Origin: Pseudorhizobium endolithicum
GTDB lineage: Bacteria > Pseudomonadota > Alphaproteobacteria > Rhizobiales > Rhizobiaceae
DNA: 64,000 nucleotides
Direction: 5' to 3'
Assembly (NCBI RefSeq): GCF_902153245.2
Contig: NZ_CABFWF030000010.1
Location: 202,560-266,559 of the forward strand
Shown: in pieces, positions 9,020 through 18,259 of the stretch
Position numbering within the stretch: the first letter of the stretch is position 1
How the letters are laid out: each line of letters begins with the position of its first letter
Position numbers and translations under genes: made by a program
The notes under the pieces: generated by a model
Databases searched by the model: none
The model's input: the letters and a program-made list of their open reading frames with translations, nothing else
What the model was told of the DNA's origin: nothing

Positions 9020-10303
9020 TCAGATCTTCGCCAGGGACTGCTCAAGGTCGGCGATGATGTCGGCCGCATCCTCGATGCCGATCGACAGGCGCACGACGTC
9101 CGGGCCGGCACCGGCGGCCACCTGCTGTTCCTCCGAAAGCTGGCGGTGCGTGGTGGAGGCCGGGTGGATGACCAGCGAGCGTGTGTCGCCGATATTGGCG
9201 AGATGCGAGAACATCTGCAGTCCCTCGACGAAGGCCTTGCCCGCCTCGTAGCCGCCCTTGAGGCCGAAGGTGAAGACGGCACCCGCCCCCTTCGGCGAGT
9301 AGCGCTTCTGCAGGGCATTGTTCGGATCGTCATCAAGTCCGGCATAGTTGACCCAGGCCACCTTGTCCTGCCCCTTCAGCCACTTGGCGACCGCCAGCGC
9401 ATTGTCGCAATGGCGCTGCATGCGCAGGGGAAGCGTTTCGATGCCGGTCAGGATCATGAAGGCGTTGAAGGGCGAGATCGACGGACCGAGATCGCGAAGC
9501 CCGATCACGCGGCAGGCGATGGCAAAGGCGATGTTGCCGAATGTCTGCTGCAGCACGACGCCGGCATATTCAGGTCGCGGCTCCGACAGCATCGGATATT
9601 TTCCGAATGCGGACCAGTCGAAGGTGCCGCCGTCGACGACGATGCCGCCCATGGAATTGCCGTGCCCGCCGAGGAACTTGGTCAGCGAGTGGACAACGAT
9701 GTCCGCGCCGTGCTCCAGCGGCCGCACCAGGTATGGGCTCGCCATGGTGTTGTCCACGACCAGAGGCAGGCCATGGCGATGCGCGACGTCGGCGATCGCG
9801 GCGATATCGACGAAAGTACCACCCGGATTGGCGAGGCTTTCGATGAAGATGCCCTTGGTGCGGTCGTCGATCTGGCTCTCGAAGCTCCCTGGATCCGCGG
9901 GATCGGCCCAGCGCACCTGCCAGCCGAAGTTCTTGAAGGCGTGGCCGAACTGGTTGATGGAGCCGCCGTAGAGCTTGCGGGCGGCGACGAAGTTGTCGCC
10001 CGGCTGCATGATCGTGTGGAAGACCAGCATCTGCGCCGAATGCCCGGAGGCGACCGCCAGTGCAGCCGTGCCACCCTCCAGAGCCGCGACGCGCTCCTCC
10101 AGCACCGCCTGGGTCGGGTTCATGATACGGGTGTAGATATTGCCGAACTGCTGCAGGCCGAAGAGTGCGGCTGCATGATCGGCATCGTTGAAGACGAAGG
10201 ACGTGGTCTGATAGATCGGCGTCGCCCGCGCCCCGGTGGTTGGATCGGGCTGCGCGCCCGCATGTACTGCCAGCGTCGCGAATCCCGGATTGTCTGTTGC
10301 CAT
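9020..10303 (-). CDS. metY: O-acetylhomoserine aminocarboxypropyltransferase (sulfhydrylase)
   Basis: PLP enzyme of the Cys/Met metabolism family that makes homocysteine (or methionine) from O-acetylhomoserine and sulfide. The PLP lysine is predicted at 209 in VVHSLTKFLGG. Phosphate-cup and substrate motifs (YTRIMNPT, ASGHSA) are present and the 427-residue length is typical of MetY rather than the shorter MetB/MetC. I chose the ATG at 10303, which has GGAGGAGGA upstream; the frame extends further upstream without family likeness. The cupin gene begins 5 bases after the stop. I looked for a SAM-II riboswitch upstream and saw none. Confidence 0.93.
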   Translation of the reverse strand: MATDNPGFATLAVHAGAQPDPTTGARATPIYQTTSFVFNDADHAAALFGLQQFGNIYTRIMNPTQAVLEERVAALEGGTAALAVASGHSAQMLVFHTIMQPGDNFVAARKLYGGSINQFGHAFKNFGWQVRWADPADPGSFESQIDDRTKGIFIESLANPGGTFVDIAAIADVAHRHGLPLVVDNTMASPYLVRPLEHGADIVVHSLTKFLGGHGNSMGGIVVDGGTFDWSAFGKYPMLSEPRPEYAGVVLQQTFGNIAFAIACRVIGLRDLGPSISPFNAFMILTGIETLPLRMQRHCDNALAVAKWLKGQDKVAWVNYAGLDDDPNNALQKRYSPKGAGAVFTFGLKGGYEAGKAFVEGLQMFSHLANIGDTRSLVIHPASTTHRQLSEEQQVAAGAGPDVVRLSIGIEDAADIIADLEQSLAKI

Positions 10304-10355
10304 GTCGTCCTCCTCCTCATGCGAAACTCTACCGTGCCACAACAAAGCCGGTTGG

Positions 10356-10369
10356 TTGATCCCGATCAA
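10356..10369 (+). promoter_or_regulatory. FixK/FNR-type binding site TTGATcccgATCAA
   Basis: A perfect match to the FNR/FixK palindrome TTGAT-N4-ATCAA. Its centre at about 10362.5 would place a class II (-41.5) start near 10404, with TAGGCT at 10391-10396 as a possible -10 and a Shine-Dalgarno at 10411. That geometry fits the plus-strand gene at 10422. It lies 53 bp from the divergent metY start, which it could also affect. Confidence 0.75.
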
Positions 10370-10421
10370 GGAAATTCCGTCCACCCGCGCTAGGCTTCGA
10401 GAAAGAAAAGAGGAGTCTACC

Positions 10422-10847
10422 ATGGTAACGACAGCACAGTCGCCCGATACGCTTGCATCGCGGTTCCTGCACTGGTGCGCGCAAGCCTGGGAAGCCACCA
10501 CCGAGGCCGATGTCATCGGCAGCCTGGACGACGAGACCCTGCGGGAAATCGCCCGCGACTGTTGCATCACCCCGGACCAGATCCTCCAACTGGTCAAGGC
10601 CGGGCCTCACGCAGCCGATGAGATGGTCGCCCTCATGAAGGCGCTGAACATAGACGCCAACGAAGTCTCCCTCGCCCATCCGGGGCAGTTCCGCGACATG
10701 CAGATCACCTGTTCGAACTGCACGTCGAAGGAACGCTGCCGCCGGGATCTCGCCCGGCACGCGGCCGACCAGGAATATATCCACTATTGCGGCAATGCCG
10801 AGCACCTGAGCGGCATGCGGGCTGACCCGGAACTGCTGGTTGCCTGA
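10422..10847 (+). CDS. Cys-rich DUF6455-like protein, probable oxygen-regulated
   Basis: A 141-residue cytosolic protein with no signal peptide or membrane segment. The C-terminal part has C97-x2-C100-x5-C106 and C123, a four-Cys arrangement suited to a zinc or iron-sulfur site; Cys19, Cys47 and Cys48 lie in the N-terminal half. I recognise the layout of the rhizobial DUF6455 family, whose function I do not know. The ATG at 10422 has AGGAG at 10411-10415. The perfect FixK/FNR site just upstream, correctly placed for activation, predicts expression under low oxygen. Confidence 0.8.
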   Translation: MVTTAQSPDTLASRFLHWCAQAWEATTEADVIGSLDDETLREIARDCCITPDQILQLVKAGPHAADEMVALMKALNIDANEVSLAHPGQFRDMQITCSNCTSKERCRRDLARHAADQEYIHYCGNAEHLSGMRADPELLVA

Positions 10848-10853
10848 GGAGAC

Positions 10854-11282
10854 TCAGGCCACCAGCCTGGGATATTCGATCGCCGGGCAGCGGTTCATCA
10901 CCACCTGGATGCCGGCAGCTTCCGCCCTGGCGGCGGCCTTGTCGTCGCGCACGGAAAGCTGGCCCCAGATCACCTTCGGCTTCTGCGGCAGCGCCAGAGC
11001 CTCGTCCACGATGCCGTCAAGATATTCGGCGGCCCGGAAGACGTCGATCATATCGACCGGTTGCGGGATATCGGCAAGCCTCGCATAGACCTTCTGGCCG
11101 AGAATCTCCTTGCCTGCCTGCCCCGGATTGACGGGAACCACCTCATAGCCCTTGGAAAGCAGGAAGCGCATGACGCCGTTGCTCGGCCTGTCCGGATTGG
11201 GGGAGGCCCCGAGCAGCGCGATCGTCTTCGTCGATCTCAGGATATCGGCGATATAGTCGTTGTCGTAGCGGTCGTGGTTCAT
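10854..11282 (-). CDS. CoA-binding domain protein (YccU-like)
   Basis: A 142-residue Rossmann-fold protein of the CoA-binding family. The nucleotide-binding loop is IALLGASPNPDRPS near residue 25, followed by VVPVNPGQ and the late VIWGQLSVRDD and VMNRCPAIEYPRL segments typical of YccU-like proteins. Molecular role is unknown; relatives bind CoA but no reaction is established. The ATG at 11282 (MNHDRYDND) is preceded by GGAGG, which decides the start over an upstream in-frame Met. Convergent with the DUF6455 gene. Confidence 0.88.
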   Translation of the reverse strand: MNHDRYDNDYIADILRSTKTIALLGASPNPDRPSNGVMRFLLSKGYEVVPVNPGQAGKEILGQKVYARLADIPQPVDMIDVFRAAEYLDGIVDEALALPQKPKVIWGQLSVRDDKAAARAEAAGIQVVMNRCPAIEYPRLVA

Positions 11283-11443
11283 GGCATCCTCCAACGGTGA
11301 GCAACATATCCTCAATCTAGGGAGTGTCTGGGCCAATGCATCCCCTCTCCGCCGTTTTCAACAGCGGCTGTCCCTGGATGGGATGCCCCCTTCTCCGATC
11401 CCTGCTAGAGCTGTGGCGGCACGTCCAGTCTGGAGGAGAATGC

Positions 11444-11869
11444 ATGCAGCCGATCATGACGGTGGAGGAGATCCACGAGTTTCTGGACCGGGAGTTTCCC
11501 CAGATCCACATGGACGGCCGCGTGTTGGAGATCACCGATGTGCGGCCGGCCGGGCTGACGATGCGCTTCGATCCGGCCGAACGGCATCTGCGGCCCGGAG
11601 CGACCATTTCCGGGCCGGCGATGTTCATGCTGACGGATGTCGCGGCCTATGCGGCGATCCTTGCCCATGTCGGGCCTGTCGCGCTTGCCGTCACCACCAG
11701 CCTCAACATCAATTTCCTTCGCAAGCCCAATCTTGCGCCGCTGTTTTGCGACTGCCGCATTCTCAAGCTGGGAAAGCGGCTGGCGGTCATCGATACGGTA
11801 CTGATCCAGGAAAAGGCGGACGAACCTGTCTGTCAGGCTACAGCCACGTATTCAATCCCTCCCAGATAA
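11444..11869 (+). CDS. PaaI-family (hotdog) thioesterase
   Basis: A 141-residue single hotdog-fold protein. Family features are the LRPGATISGPAMFMLTDVAAYAAIL helix region and the later TTSLNINFLRKP strand with its basic LRKP end. It probably hydrolyses an acyl-CoA thioester; the substrate is unknown. The start at 11444 (MQPIMTVEEI) follows GGAGGAG at 11432-11438; an earlier in-frame Met at 11324 lacks family likeness. It is divergent from the CoA-binding protein gene, with about 160 bp between. Confidence 0.85.
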   Translation: MQPIMTVEEIHEFLDREFPQIHMDGRVLEITDVRPAGLTMRFDPAERHLRPGATISGPAMFMLTDVAAYAAILAHVGPVALAVTTSLNINFLRKPNLAPLFCDCRILKLGKRLAVIDTVLIQEKADEPVCQATATYSIPPR

Positions 11870-11945
11870 TTGTGGTATCATACAACCACATAACTAAGCT
11901 ACTGTTTTTCTTGTCCTGTTTTTCCAAGGCTCGGACGGGGCTTTC

Positions 11946-11974
11946 TTGACGAAAAATCGGGGCGCCGGTATAAG
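11946..11974 (+). promoter_or_regulatory. Sigma-70 promoter of rplM-rpsI
   Basis: TTGACG (11946-11951), a 17-base spacer, then TATAAG (11969-11974), a near-consensus housekeeping promoter. The -10 lies within a GGCGCC/GGCGCC-type inverted repeat (11961-11978). It gives a leader of about 110 bases before rplM. Confidence 0.8.
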
Positions 11975-12013
11975 CGCCGCAGATTGCTGGCCTTCGCGGG
12001 TCGGCATTCTTTT

Positions 12014-12031
12014 TTGGCGATCCGTCGCCAA
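12014..12031 (+). promoter_or_regulatory. Stem-loop in the rplM leader
   Basis: TTGGCGA and TCGCCAA form a perfect 7-bp stem with loop TCCG in the untranslated leader of rplM. Ribosomal protein leaders are often bound by a product of the operon, so this is a candidate autoregulatory element. I cannot show L13 or S9 binding. Confidence 0.4.
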
Positions 12032-12092
12032 AGCCAAGCAACAAGAAACGCCCTGAGCTTTCGAGCCTGGGGATCCAGCGGAAAGATAACCA

Positions 12093-12557
12093 ATGTCTAC
12101 TTTCGTTCAGAAGCCCGCCGAGGTGGAGAAGAAGTGGGTGATCATCGATGCCGAAGGGCTCGTTGTCGGTCGCCTCGCCACCATCGTTGCCAACCGCCTG
12201 CGCGGCAAGCACAAGGCTACCTACACCCCCCATGTTGACGACGGCGACAACGTCATCGTCATCAATGCCGAGAAGGTCGTCTTCACGGGCAAGAAGTACA
12301 CCGACAAGAAGTACTACTGGCACACCGGCTATCCCGGCGGCATCAAGGAGCGCACCGCGCGCGCCATCATCGAAGGCCGCTTCCCGGAGCGCGTCGTTGA
12401 GAAGGCTGTCGAGCGCATGATCCCGCGCGGCCCGCTCGGCCGTCGCCAGATGAAGAATCTGCGCGTCTACGCCGGTTCCAACCACCCCCACGAAGCCCAG
12501 CAGCCGGTCGCTCTCGACGTGGCATCGCTGAACAAGAAAAACGTAAGGAGCGCCTGA
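12093..12557 (+). CDS. rplM: 50S ribosomal protein L13
   Basis: Large-subunit ribosomal protein. The 154-residue product carries L13 hallmarks: [10 protein letters not shown] and [25 protein letters not shown] near the N terminus, then [10 protein letters not shown] and [20 protein letters not shown] in the second half. It is the first gene of the usual L13-S9 pair, with rpsI two bases after its stop. It has a strong promoter and a structured leader upstream. Confidence 0.98.
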   Translation: MSTFVQKPAEVEKKWVIIDAEGLVVGRLATIVANRLRGKHKATYTPHVDDGDNVIVINAEKVVFTGKKYTDKKYYWHTGYPGGIKERTARAIIEGRFPERVVEKAVERMIPRGPLGRRQMKNLRVYAGSNHPHEAQQPVALDVASLNKKNVRSA

Positions 12558-12559
12558 TA

Positions 12560-13027
12560 ATGGCCGATCTCTCCTCTCTGAAGGATCTCGCTCCGGCGGC
12601 CGAAACCCAGGCTCCGGTCCATGTCCGCAAGGTCGACAACCTCGGCCGCTCCTATGCCACCGGCAAGCGCAAGAACGCCGTCGCCCGCGTATGGGTGAAG
12701 GCCGGCTCGGGCAAGATCATCATCAACGGCAAGGACTTTTCGGCCTATTTCGCCCGTCCGGTCCTGCAGATGATCCTGCAGCAGCCGATCGTCGCGGCCA
12801 ACCGCAACGGCCAGTTCGACATCGTCGCCACGGTTGCCGGCGGCGGCCTGTCCGGCCAGGCCGGTGCCGTTCGCCACGGCATTTCCAAGGCGCTGACCTA
12901 CTTCGAGCCGGGCCTGCGCTCGGTCCTCAAGAAGGGCGGCTTCCTGACCCGCGACTCGCGCGTCGTCGAGCGTAAGAAGTACGGCAAGGCCAAGGCCCGC
13001 CGTTCGTTCCAGTTCTCCAAGCGCTAA
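12560..13027 (+). CDS. rpsI: 30S ribosomal protein S9
   Basis: Small-subunit ribosomal protein whose basic C-terminal tail reaches the P-site tRNA. The 155-residue product has a short alphaproteobacterial N-terminal extension, then [46 protein letters not shown] and the terminal [25 protein letters not shown]. It is translated from a start two bases after the rplM stop and ends at a strong terminator. Confidence 0.98.
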   Translation: MADLSSLKDLAPAAETQAPVHVRKVDNLGRSYATGKRKNAVARVWVKAGSGKIIINGKDFSAYFARPVLQMILQQPIVAANRNGQFDIVATVAGGGLSGQAGAVRHGISKALTYFEPGLRSVLKKGGFLTRDSRVVERKKYGKAKARRSFQFSKR

Positions 13028-13053
13028 ACGCTGCCGGATCTTGGAATTCAGAC

Positions 13054-13085
13054 AAGGCGGGGCTTCGGCTCCGCCTTTTCTTTTC
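13054..13085 (+). terminator. Rho-independent terminator of rplM-rpsI
   Basis: AAGGCGGGGC and GCTCCGCCTT pair (one G-T) around a TTCG tetraloop, followed by TTTTCTTTT. Placed 26 bases after the rpsI stop. Confidence 0.92.
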
Positions 13086-13138
13086 GTCTTCTGTCGTTCA
13101 AGACTCCGCTCCAACTCGTCCAACAGGTTTCGCGCGTC

Positions 13139-14092
13139 ATGCCGGAAAAGACCATCGACCACGCCTTCACCGCCACGGGCCTCACCTCCGCGGCAACCGA
13201 TCCGACCTATGCAGGCGCCCTCTCCTTCATGCGCCGGCGGTTCAGCAAGGATATCAGCGGCGCGGATGCCGTGGTCTGGGGCATACCCTTCGATGCGGCC
13301 ACCTCCAACCGTCCGGGCGCCCGCTTCGGGCCGCAGGCGATCCGGCGAGCCTCAGCCATCTTCGACAACGACCCGCAATATCCCTTCGGCCGCGATCTGT
13401 TCGCGCAGATGGCGGTCGTGGACTACGGCGACTGCCTGCTCGACTACGGCAACCATCAGGAGACGCCCGCGACGATCGAGCGGGAGGCCGCAGGCCTCAT
13501 CGCCGACGGCGCCTTCCTGCTCACGCTCGGCGGCGACCATTTCATCACCTGGCCGCTGCTGAAGGCGCATGTGGCCAAGCACGGCCCCCTGGCGCTCGTC
13601 CAGTTCGATGCGCACCAGGATACGTGGTTCGACGACAGCCGCCGCATCGACCACGGTTCCTTCGTCGCGCGGGCGGTGCGTGACGGCATCATCGATCCGG
13701 CTCGCTCGATCCAGGTCGGAATCCGCACCCATGCGCCCGAGGATTTCGGCATCCGGCTCGTCTATGGCCACCAACTGGAGGAGATGACGGCGACGGAGGT
13801 TTCGCAGCTTATCCTCGACCACGTTGGCGACCGCCCTTCCTACCTCACCGTCGACATCGACTGCCTCGATCCGGCCTTTGCGCCGGGCACCGGAACGCCC
13901 GTCGCCGGCGGGCCATCGACCGCGAAGATCCTTTCAGTCCTGCGCAAACTCCAGGGACTGGACATACGCGGCGCCGACGTGGTGGAGGTGGCGCCGGCTT
14001 ACGATCATGCCGACGTCACCGCCATTGCTGGTGCAACGGTCGCCATGTATATGCTCGGGCTGAGGGCCGGGCGGCTGGCCGAAGGCCGTTGA
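13139..14092 (+). CDS. speB: Agmatinase / ureohydrolase
   Basis: Binuclear manganese hydrolase of the arginase family, most likely converting agmatine to putrescine and urea. Metal ligands are visible: His134 (GGDH), Asp157, His159 and Asp161 (FDAHQD), and Asp239 and Asp241 (DIDCLDP), followed by APGTGTP. The 317-residue length and the [16 protein letters not shown] form favour agmatinase over arginase, though guanidinobutyrase or similar activity cannot be excluded. argC follows after 64 bp; both relate to arginine metabolism. Confidence 0.88.
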   Translation: MPEKTIDHAFTATGLTSAATDPTYAGALSFMRRRFSKDISGADAVVWGIPFDAATSNRPGARFGPQAIRRASAIFDNDPQYPFGRDLFAQMAVVDYGDCLLDYGNHQETPATIEREAAGLIADGAFLLTLGGDHFITWPLLKAHVAKHGPLALVQFDAHQDTWFDDSRRIDHGSFVARAVRDGIIDPARSIQVGIRTHAPEDFGIRLVYGHQLEEMTATEVSQLILDHVGDRPSYLTVDIDCLDPAFAPGTGTPVAGGPSTAKILSVLRKLQGLDIRGADVVEVAPAYDHADVTAIAGATVAMYMLGLRAGRLAEGR

Positions 14093-14156
14093 AACACCAA
14101 GCCGAAGCGCGCAGAATGAACGGCCGCGCTGGAAGCGGAACAGACAGGACAGGCAG

Positions 14157-15086
14157 ATGGCAAAGATCTTCATCGACGGCGAACACGGCACCACGGGCCT
14201 GCAGATCCGCACGCGCCTCGCTGCCCGCCGCGATGTCGAACTCCTGTCCATTCCGGAGGCGGAGCGCCGTAACGCTGCAATGCGGGAGGACATGCTCAAC
14301 AGCGCCGATATCGCTATCCTCTGCCTGCCGGACGACGCTTCGCGAGAGGCGGTCGGCATGCTCTCCGGCAACAATCATGTGCGCGTGATCGACACCTCCA
14401 CGGCCTATCGCGTCAACCCGGCCTGGGCCTATGGTTTCGCAGAAATGGACAAGGCGCAGGCGGCGAAGATCCGGGATGCCCGCTTCGTTGCCAATCCTGG
14501 CTGCTACCCCACCGGCGCGATCGGCCTGATCCGGCCCTTGAGAGCTGCCGGTATCCTACCGGACGGCTACCCGGTCACCATCAATGCCGTGTCCGGCTAT
14601 ACCGGCGGCGGCAAGCAGATGATCGCCCAGATGGAGGATGCAGGCCGGGAGGATGCCATCACGGCCAGCCAGTTCCTCTACGGCCTGAACCTGAAGCACA
14701 AGCATGTGCCGGAAATGACGGTGCATGGCCTGCTCGACCGGGCTCCGGTCTTCTCTCCCTCGGTCGGCCGTTTCCCGCAGGGAATGATCGTCCAGGTTCC
14801 CCTCTTCCTCCATGACCTCAAGAACGGCTTCACGCGCGAAAGCATTCATAAGGCGCTGGTCGCCCACTATGCCGGCCAGGAGATCGTGGAGGTGGTAGGG
14901 CTGGAGGAGACGAAGTCCCTCACCCGCATCGACGCCGAGGAACTGGCAGGGAAGGACACGATGAAGCTCTTCGTCTTCGGGAGCACCGGTGGCGAGCACG
15001 TCAACCTGGTCGCGGTTCTCGATAACCTCGGCAAGGGCGCGTCCGGAGCCGCCGTCCAGAACATGGACATCATGCTCTCGGCGTGA
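14157..15086 (+). CDS. argC: N-acetyl-gamma-glutamyl-phosphate reductase (short type)
   Basis: NADPH-dependent reductase of arginine biosynthesis that makes N-acetylglutamate semialdehyde. The catalytic Cys is 116 in ANPGCYPTG. The dinucleotide-binding start is [18 protein letters not shown], typical of the about 310-residue type 2 enzymes of Proteobacteria. Later motifs SGYTGGGK and [29 protein letters not shown] are intact. It lies in the conserved rhizobial order rplM-rpsI-argC-COX15. Confidence 0.97.
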   Translation: MAKIFIDGEHGTTGLQIRTRLAARRDVELLSIPEAERRNAAMREDMLNSADIAILCLPDDASREAVGMLSGNNHVRVIDTSTAYRVNPAWAYGFAEMDKAQAAKIRDARFVANPGCYPTGAIGLIRPLRAAGILPDGYPVTINAVSGYTGGGKQMIAQMEDAGREDAITASQFLYGLNLKHKHVPEMTVHGLLDRAPVFSPSVGRFPQGMIVQVPLFLHDLKNGFTRESIHKALVAHYAGQEIVEVVGLEETKSLTRIDAEELAGKDTMKLFVFGSTGGEHVNLVAVLDNLGKGASGAAVQNMDIMLSA

Positions 15087-15219
15087 CGGCGGCGGGCCGC
15101 CGATATGATTGACGGCGGCGTCCCTGCCCCGCCGCCACCCACGTCCAAGATCCCTATGGGAGCACTCAGGTCGCCTGCAAGATCTGAATGCCGTGATTTG
15201 CGGTCAACGCAATGATGCG

Positions 15220-15378
15220 CTAGACCGCCTCCGGCGTCGGCGGGCCGGCGGGCGGCTCGTGACTGGCAGCGGCCTCGAAGAATTCCATCATCCGGTCATC
15301 CACAACGGACATCATCAGCACCGGCTCGGAAGACGCGTTGCGATAGGCATGCGGCGCATGGGCCGGAATGGCGGTCAA
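15220..15378 (-). pseudogene. C-terminal remnant of a cupin-type protein
   Basis: Minus-strand frame ending at TAG (complement of 15220-15222). It reads LTAIPAHAPHAYRNASSEP, then VLMMSVVDDRMMEFFEAA and a Pro-rich end. The AHAPHAYRN and late FFEAA pattern is that of the last strands and C-terminal helix of a cupin. There is no start codon or N-terminal half: upstream the frame runs straight into the COX15 terminator hairpin, so this looks like what is left after a deletion. The assignment is by pattern only. Confidence 0.5.
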
Positions 15379-15385
15379 GCACGAC

Positions 15386-15414
15386 AAAAAGCGGGCGGAA
15401 ATTCATCCGCCCGC
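15386..15414 (-). terminator. Rho-independent terminator of COX15
   Basis: GCGGGCGGA and TCCGCCCGC form a perfect 9-bp stem with a 6-base loop. On the minus strand it is followed by TTTTTG, 28 bases after the COX15 stop. Confidence 0.92.
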
Positions 15415-15442
15415 CTGGAAGACCCGCAAAAATCCTGATGGC

Positions 15443-16543
15443 TTAGTTTCGCTCGACGACCGCCACCTCGCGGGGATACTCCCCGAGGAACCCGCGCCAA
15501 TGGGCGATCGCGAAGCCGAGGACGATCAGGGCCATGCCCTGGTGGGCGAGCGCCGTGTGGAGATGAACCTGCATCAGGAGCGTCGCCACCCCGATCATCG
15601 CCTGGACGACGATCAGGCCGAGCAGCACCACCGAGCGGCGCGAATGGGTCGTGCCGGACGCGTCGCGCAGCATCGTCACCATGTGCCAGAGCGCCACCAG
15701 GAGCAGCGTGTAGGCTCCGATGCGGTGCACGAACTGCACCGTCTTGGGGTTTTCGAACAGGTTGATCCACCAGGGCTCCTGAAGGAAAAGGCCGCCGGGA
15801 ACGAAGGCGCCGTCCATCAGCGGCCAGGTATTGTAGCTCAAGCCTGCATCAAGGCCGGCGACGAGCGCACCGAGATAGATCTGGACCACGCAGAGGACGG
15901 CCACGACTATGGCCCCGGCCTTTCCGCGTCCGGCTGGCGCGCGGTCGTCACTATGGGGCGAGAGCCCCCGCATGATCCAGACGCAGGCCGCGAAGATCAG
16001 GCAGGCGATGGTGAGATGGACGGCCAGCCGGTACTGCGAAACGCTGGTCAGCTTGCTCAGGCCCGAGGACACCATCCACCAGCCGATGAAGCCCTGGAAG
16101 CCGCCGAGCGCCAGAAGTCCGACGAGCGGCCGGCGGATGCGGCGCTCGATCCGGCCGGTCAGCCAGAAGAACAGGAGCGGCAGAGCGAAGACGATGCCGA
16201 TCGCACGCGCCAGGAAGCGGTGCGCCCACTCCCACCAGAAGATGCCCTTGAACTCCTCCAGCGTCATGCCCTTGTTGATTTCCTGGTATTGCGGGATGCG
16301 CTTGTAGAGATCGAATTCCTCCTGCCAGTCATCGAGGGAGAGCGGCGGGATCGCTCCATGGATCGGTTTCCATTCGGTGATCGACAAACCCGAGCCGGTC
16401 AGACGCGTCGCACCGCCGACGATGACGAGACAGAACAGCGTGAAGATTACGAACCCGAGCCAGATCCGCACCAGCTTGCGATCGCGCTCGCGTTTCTGCG
16501 TTCGTCCGAAGATTTCCACTGCTGTTACGCCGGCCGTCGACAT
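15443..16543 (-). CDS. ctaA: Haem A synthase (COX15/CtaA)
   Basis: Inner-membrane enzyme that oxidises the C8 methyl of haem O to give haem A for aa3-type cytochrome oxidase. The 366-residue protein has eight hydrophobic helices in two halves. Haem-binding histidines sit in [21 protein letters not shown] and LAHQG. I chose the second of two adjacent ATGs (MSTAGV, 16543) because AGGAG is then at usable spacing; the first, at 16546, is nearly as likely. Divergent from the DUF2842 gene. Confidence 0.95.
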   Translation of the reverse strand: MSTAGVTAVEIFGRTQKRERDRKLVRIWLGFVIFTLFCLVIVGGATRLTGSGLSITEWKPIHGAIPPLSLDDWQEEFDLYKRIPQYQEINKGMTLEEFKGIFWWEWAHRFLARAIGIVFALPLLFFWLTGRIERRIRRPLVGLLALGGFQGFIGWWMVSSGLSKLTSVSQYRLAVHLTIACLIFAACVWIMRGLSPHSDDRAPAGRGKAGAIVVAVLCVVQIYLGALVAGLDAGLSYNTWPLMDGAFVPGGLFLQEPWWINLFENPKTVQFVHRIGAYTLLLVALWHMVTMLRDASGTTHSRRSVVLLGLIVVQAMIGVATLLMQVHLHTALAHQGMALIVLGFAIAHWRGFLGEYPREVAVVERN

Positions 16544-16688
16544 CATCACTCCTGGGAAAACGGGTGGGGCAGTCAAAATGCCCCATTTTCAGGCGTTGAT
16601 TTGCCCCATGCACCCATGCAAAACAAGCCCTCGCGCTTTGCGGCATGCCGTCGCGGCAGTTTCGGGCGCAGCTATCGGGAGATAAGGA

Positions 16689-16904
16689 ATGCCGCCACGG
16701 CTGCGGAGCTTCATCGGGACGATCCTGATCATCATCCTGGTGATCATCTATGCGCTCGTCGCCACCACGATCGCAACGCTGACGCTCGCTACCTATCCGT
16801 GGTGGGTGCACCTGCTCTACTTCCTGTTCTCGGGCCTTTTGTGGATCCTGCCGGCAATGCTCATCATCAAATGGATGGCCGGACCGGTTCGCCGCGACCG
16901 ATAG
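16689..16904 (+). CDS. DUF2842 small membrane protein
   Basis: A 71-residue protein with two hydrophobic helices (about 8-35 and 40-62) and a basic C terminus. It fits the DUF2842 family, commonly found beside COX15 in Rhizobiales; the function is unknown. AAGGA lies immediately before the ATG. It is divergent from ctaA. Confidence 0.85.
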   Translation: MPPRLRSFIGTILIIILVIIYALVATTIATLTLATYPWWVHLLYFLFSGLLWILPAMLIIKWMAGPVRRDR

Positions 16905-17023
16905 ACAGCATTTCCTGCCGGTTAACCACACCCGCCAAAGTTCCCTGTGGCGGACGCCGCCGTAAACTTCGCTTCAGACGGTATCCTTCTATCATTCGCC
17001 GTCCACAACAGGCGGGTAACGAA

Positions 17024-18232
17024 ATGCCGGGTCGGAACGTCCGGGCTAAGCTTGATCTGGAAAGCCCAGCACATCGTGCATTGCCGCCTCCCGAGCCCGG
17101 AGCGGTGACGTTCGACGTCGTCACCATGCCGGCACTGGTGGAAGCGGATTGGCGCTCGCTCGCCGCCCTGCCGAGGAACTCTCTCCACCAGAGCTTCGAC
17201 TGGGCCTGTGCCTGGTGGCGGGCGCGGCGCCTGGCGCCGCTGATCCTGCGGGGGCGCCAGGCCGGCCGCACCGTCATGCTGCTGCCGCTCGAGATCATCC
17301 ACCGGCGCGGATTGCGAGTAGCAGGGCTTCCCGGAGAACGCTTCAACAACCTGAACACCGGCCTGTTCAGCGACGATTTCCCCGAACCGGATGAGGAGCA
17401 GTTAAACGACCTGCTGGCCGGCTTGCGCCGAGTGTTGGCAGGGTACGCGGATATCCTTCTCCTCGACACATTGCCTGCTTCGCTTGCCGGATCGCCGCAT
17501 CCGCTGCGGAGACTGATGGCGATCGAGCATCCGGACCGCTCGCTTCAGCTGCCGCTGCTCTCCACGATGGACGAAACCGTCAACCAGCTGAACGCCAAGA
17601 CCCGGCGCAAACGCTTCAGGCAGCAGTGCCGCAGGCTGGAGGCGCTGGGGGGCTTCGACCACTACTGCCCCGAAAACCGTCGGGGGCAGCACGAATTGCT
17701 CGACCTGTTCTTCCGCCAGAAGTCGGAGCGATTGGCGGCCTTGGGACTGCCGGATGTCTTCCGTCCCGCCGATGTGCGACGCTTTTTCCACGATCTCGCC
17801 GACCGCTCGGAGGCGGGACCGGATTTCCCCTTGCGCCTGCATGCGCTGCGGCTGCGTGGTCGATATGAGGGGAGGATCGTCGCCGTCGGCGGCCTTTCCC
17901 GGAAGGGCGGCCATGTCCTCTGCCAGTTCGGTTCGATCGACGACAGGCTCTGCCCGGACGCCAGTCCCGGCGAACTCCTCTTCTGGTTGATGATCGAACA
18001 GTCCTGCCGGGAGGGGGCGACCGTCTTCGACTTCGGCCTCGGCGACCAGCCCTACAAACGCAGTTGGTGCACGCAGGAGACGACGACCTACGACATTCTT
18101 CTGCCGCTCTCCCGAAAGGGGGCCCTCGCCCAACCGGTGCTCGCCTCCGCGATGCGCCTAAAGAAGGCAATCAAGAACAACGCGATGCTCTATTCTCTGG
18201 TGCAAAGATTGCGGGCTGCCGCGCCTCTCTAG
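17024..18232 (+). CDS. GNAT/BioF2-like acyltransferase of the polysaccharide cluster
   Basis: A 402-residue cytosolic protein of the Acetyltransf_6 (BioF2-like, CelD-type) family. The N-terminal half includes the SLHQSFDWACAWWRARR and LPGERFNNLNTGLF segments; the C-terminal GNAT core includes HALRLRGRYEGRIVAVGGLS and FDFGLGDQPYKRSW. Such genes accompany exopolysaccharide loci and probably acylate a sugar or lipid-linked precursor. The start at 17024 (MPGRNVRAK) is the first Met after a stretch without coding likeness. It is convergent with the Wzz-like gene. In content it is the acyltransferase of a UPP-type set. Confidence 0.85.
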   Translation: MPGRNVRAKLDLESPAHRALPPPEPGAVTFDVVTMPALVEADWRSLAALPRNSLHQSFDWACAWWRARRLAPLILRGRQAGRTVMLLPLEIIHRRGLRVAGLPGERFNNLNTGLFSDDFPEPDEEQLNDLLAGLRRVLAGYADILLLDTLPASLAGSPHPLRRLMAIEHPDRSLQLPLLSTMDETVNQLNAKTRRKRFRQQCRRLEALGGFDHYCPENRRGQHELLDLFFRQKSERLAALGLPDVFRPADVRRFFHDLADRSEAGPDFPLRLHALRLRGRYEGRIVAVGGLSRKGGHVLCQFGSIDDRLCPDASPGELLFWLMIEQSCREGATVFDFGLGDQPYKRSWCTQETTTYDILLPLSRKGALAQPVLASAMRLKKAIKNNAMLYSLVQRLRAAAPL

Positions 18233-18259
18233 GTCGGATCGCTCGGAACGGGCAGCCGA

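Larger units (their letters stand above)
15087..15442. other. 356-bp intergenic region between argC and COX15
   Basis: No complete gene. It contains a truncated cupin reading frame at 15220-15378 on the minus strand and the COX15 terminator at 15386-15414. I saw no argC terminator that I trust in 15087-15180. Confidence 0.5.

Noticed and set aside
10304..10421. SAM-II or other methionine riboswitch before metY
   Set aside because: The region is short and lacks the conserved pseudoknot segments; it is explained by a FixK box and two divergent starts.
15368..18232. Long plus-strand frame joining antisense COX15 sequence to the GNAT gene
   Set aside because: Only the part from 17024 has family likeness; the front is the complement of COX15.
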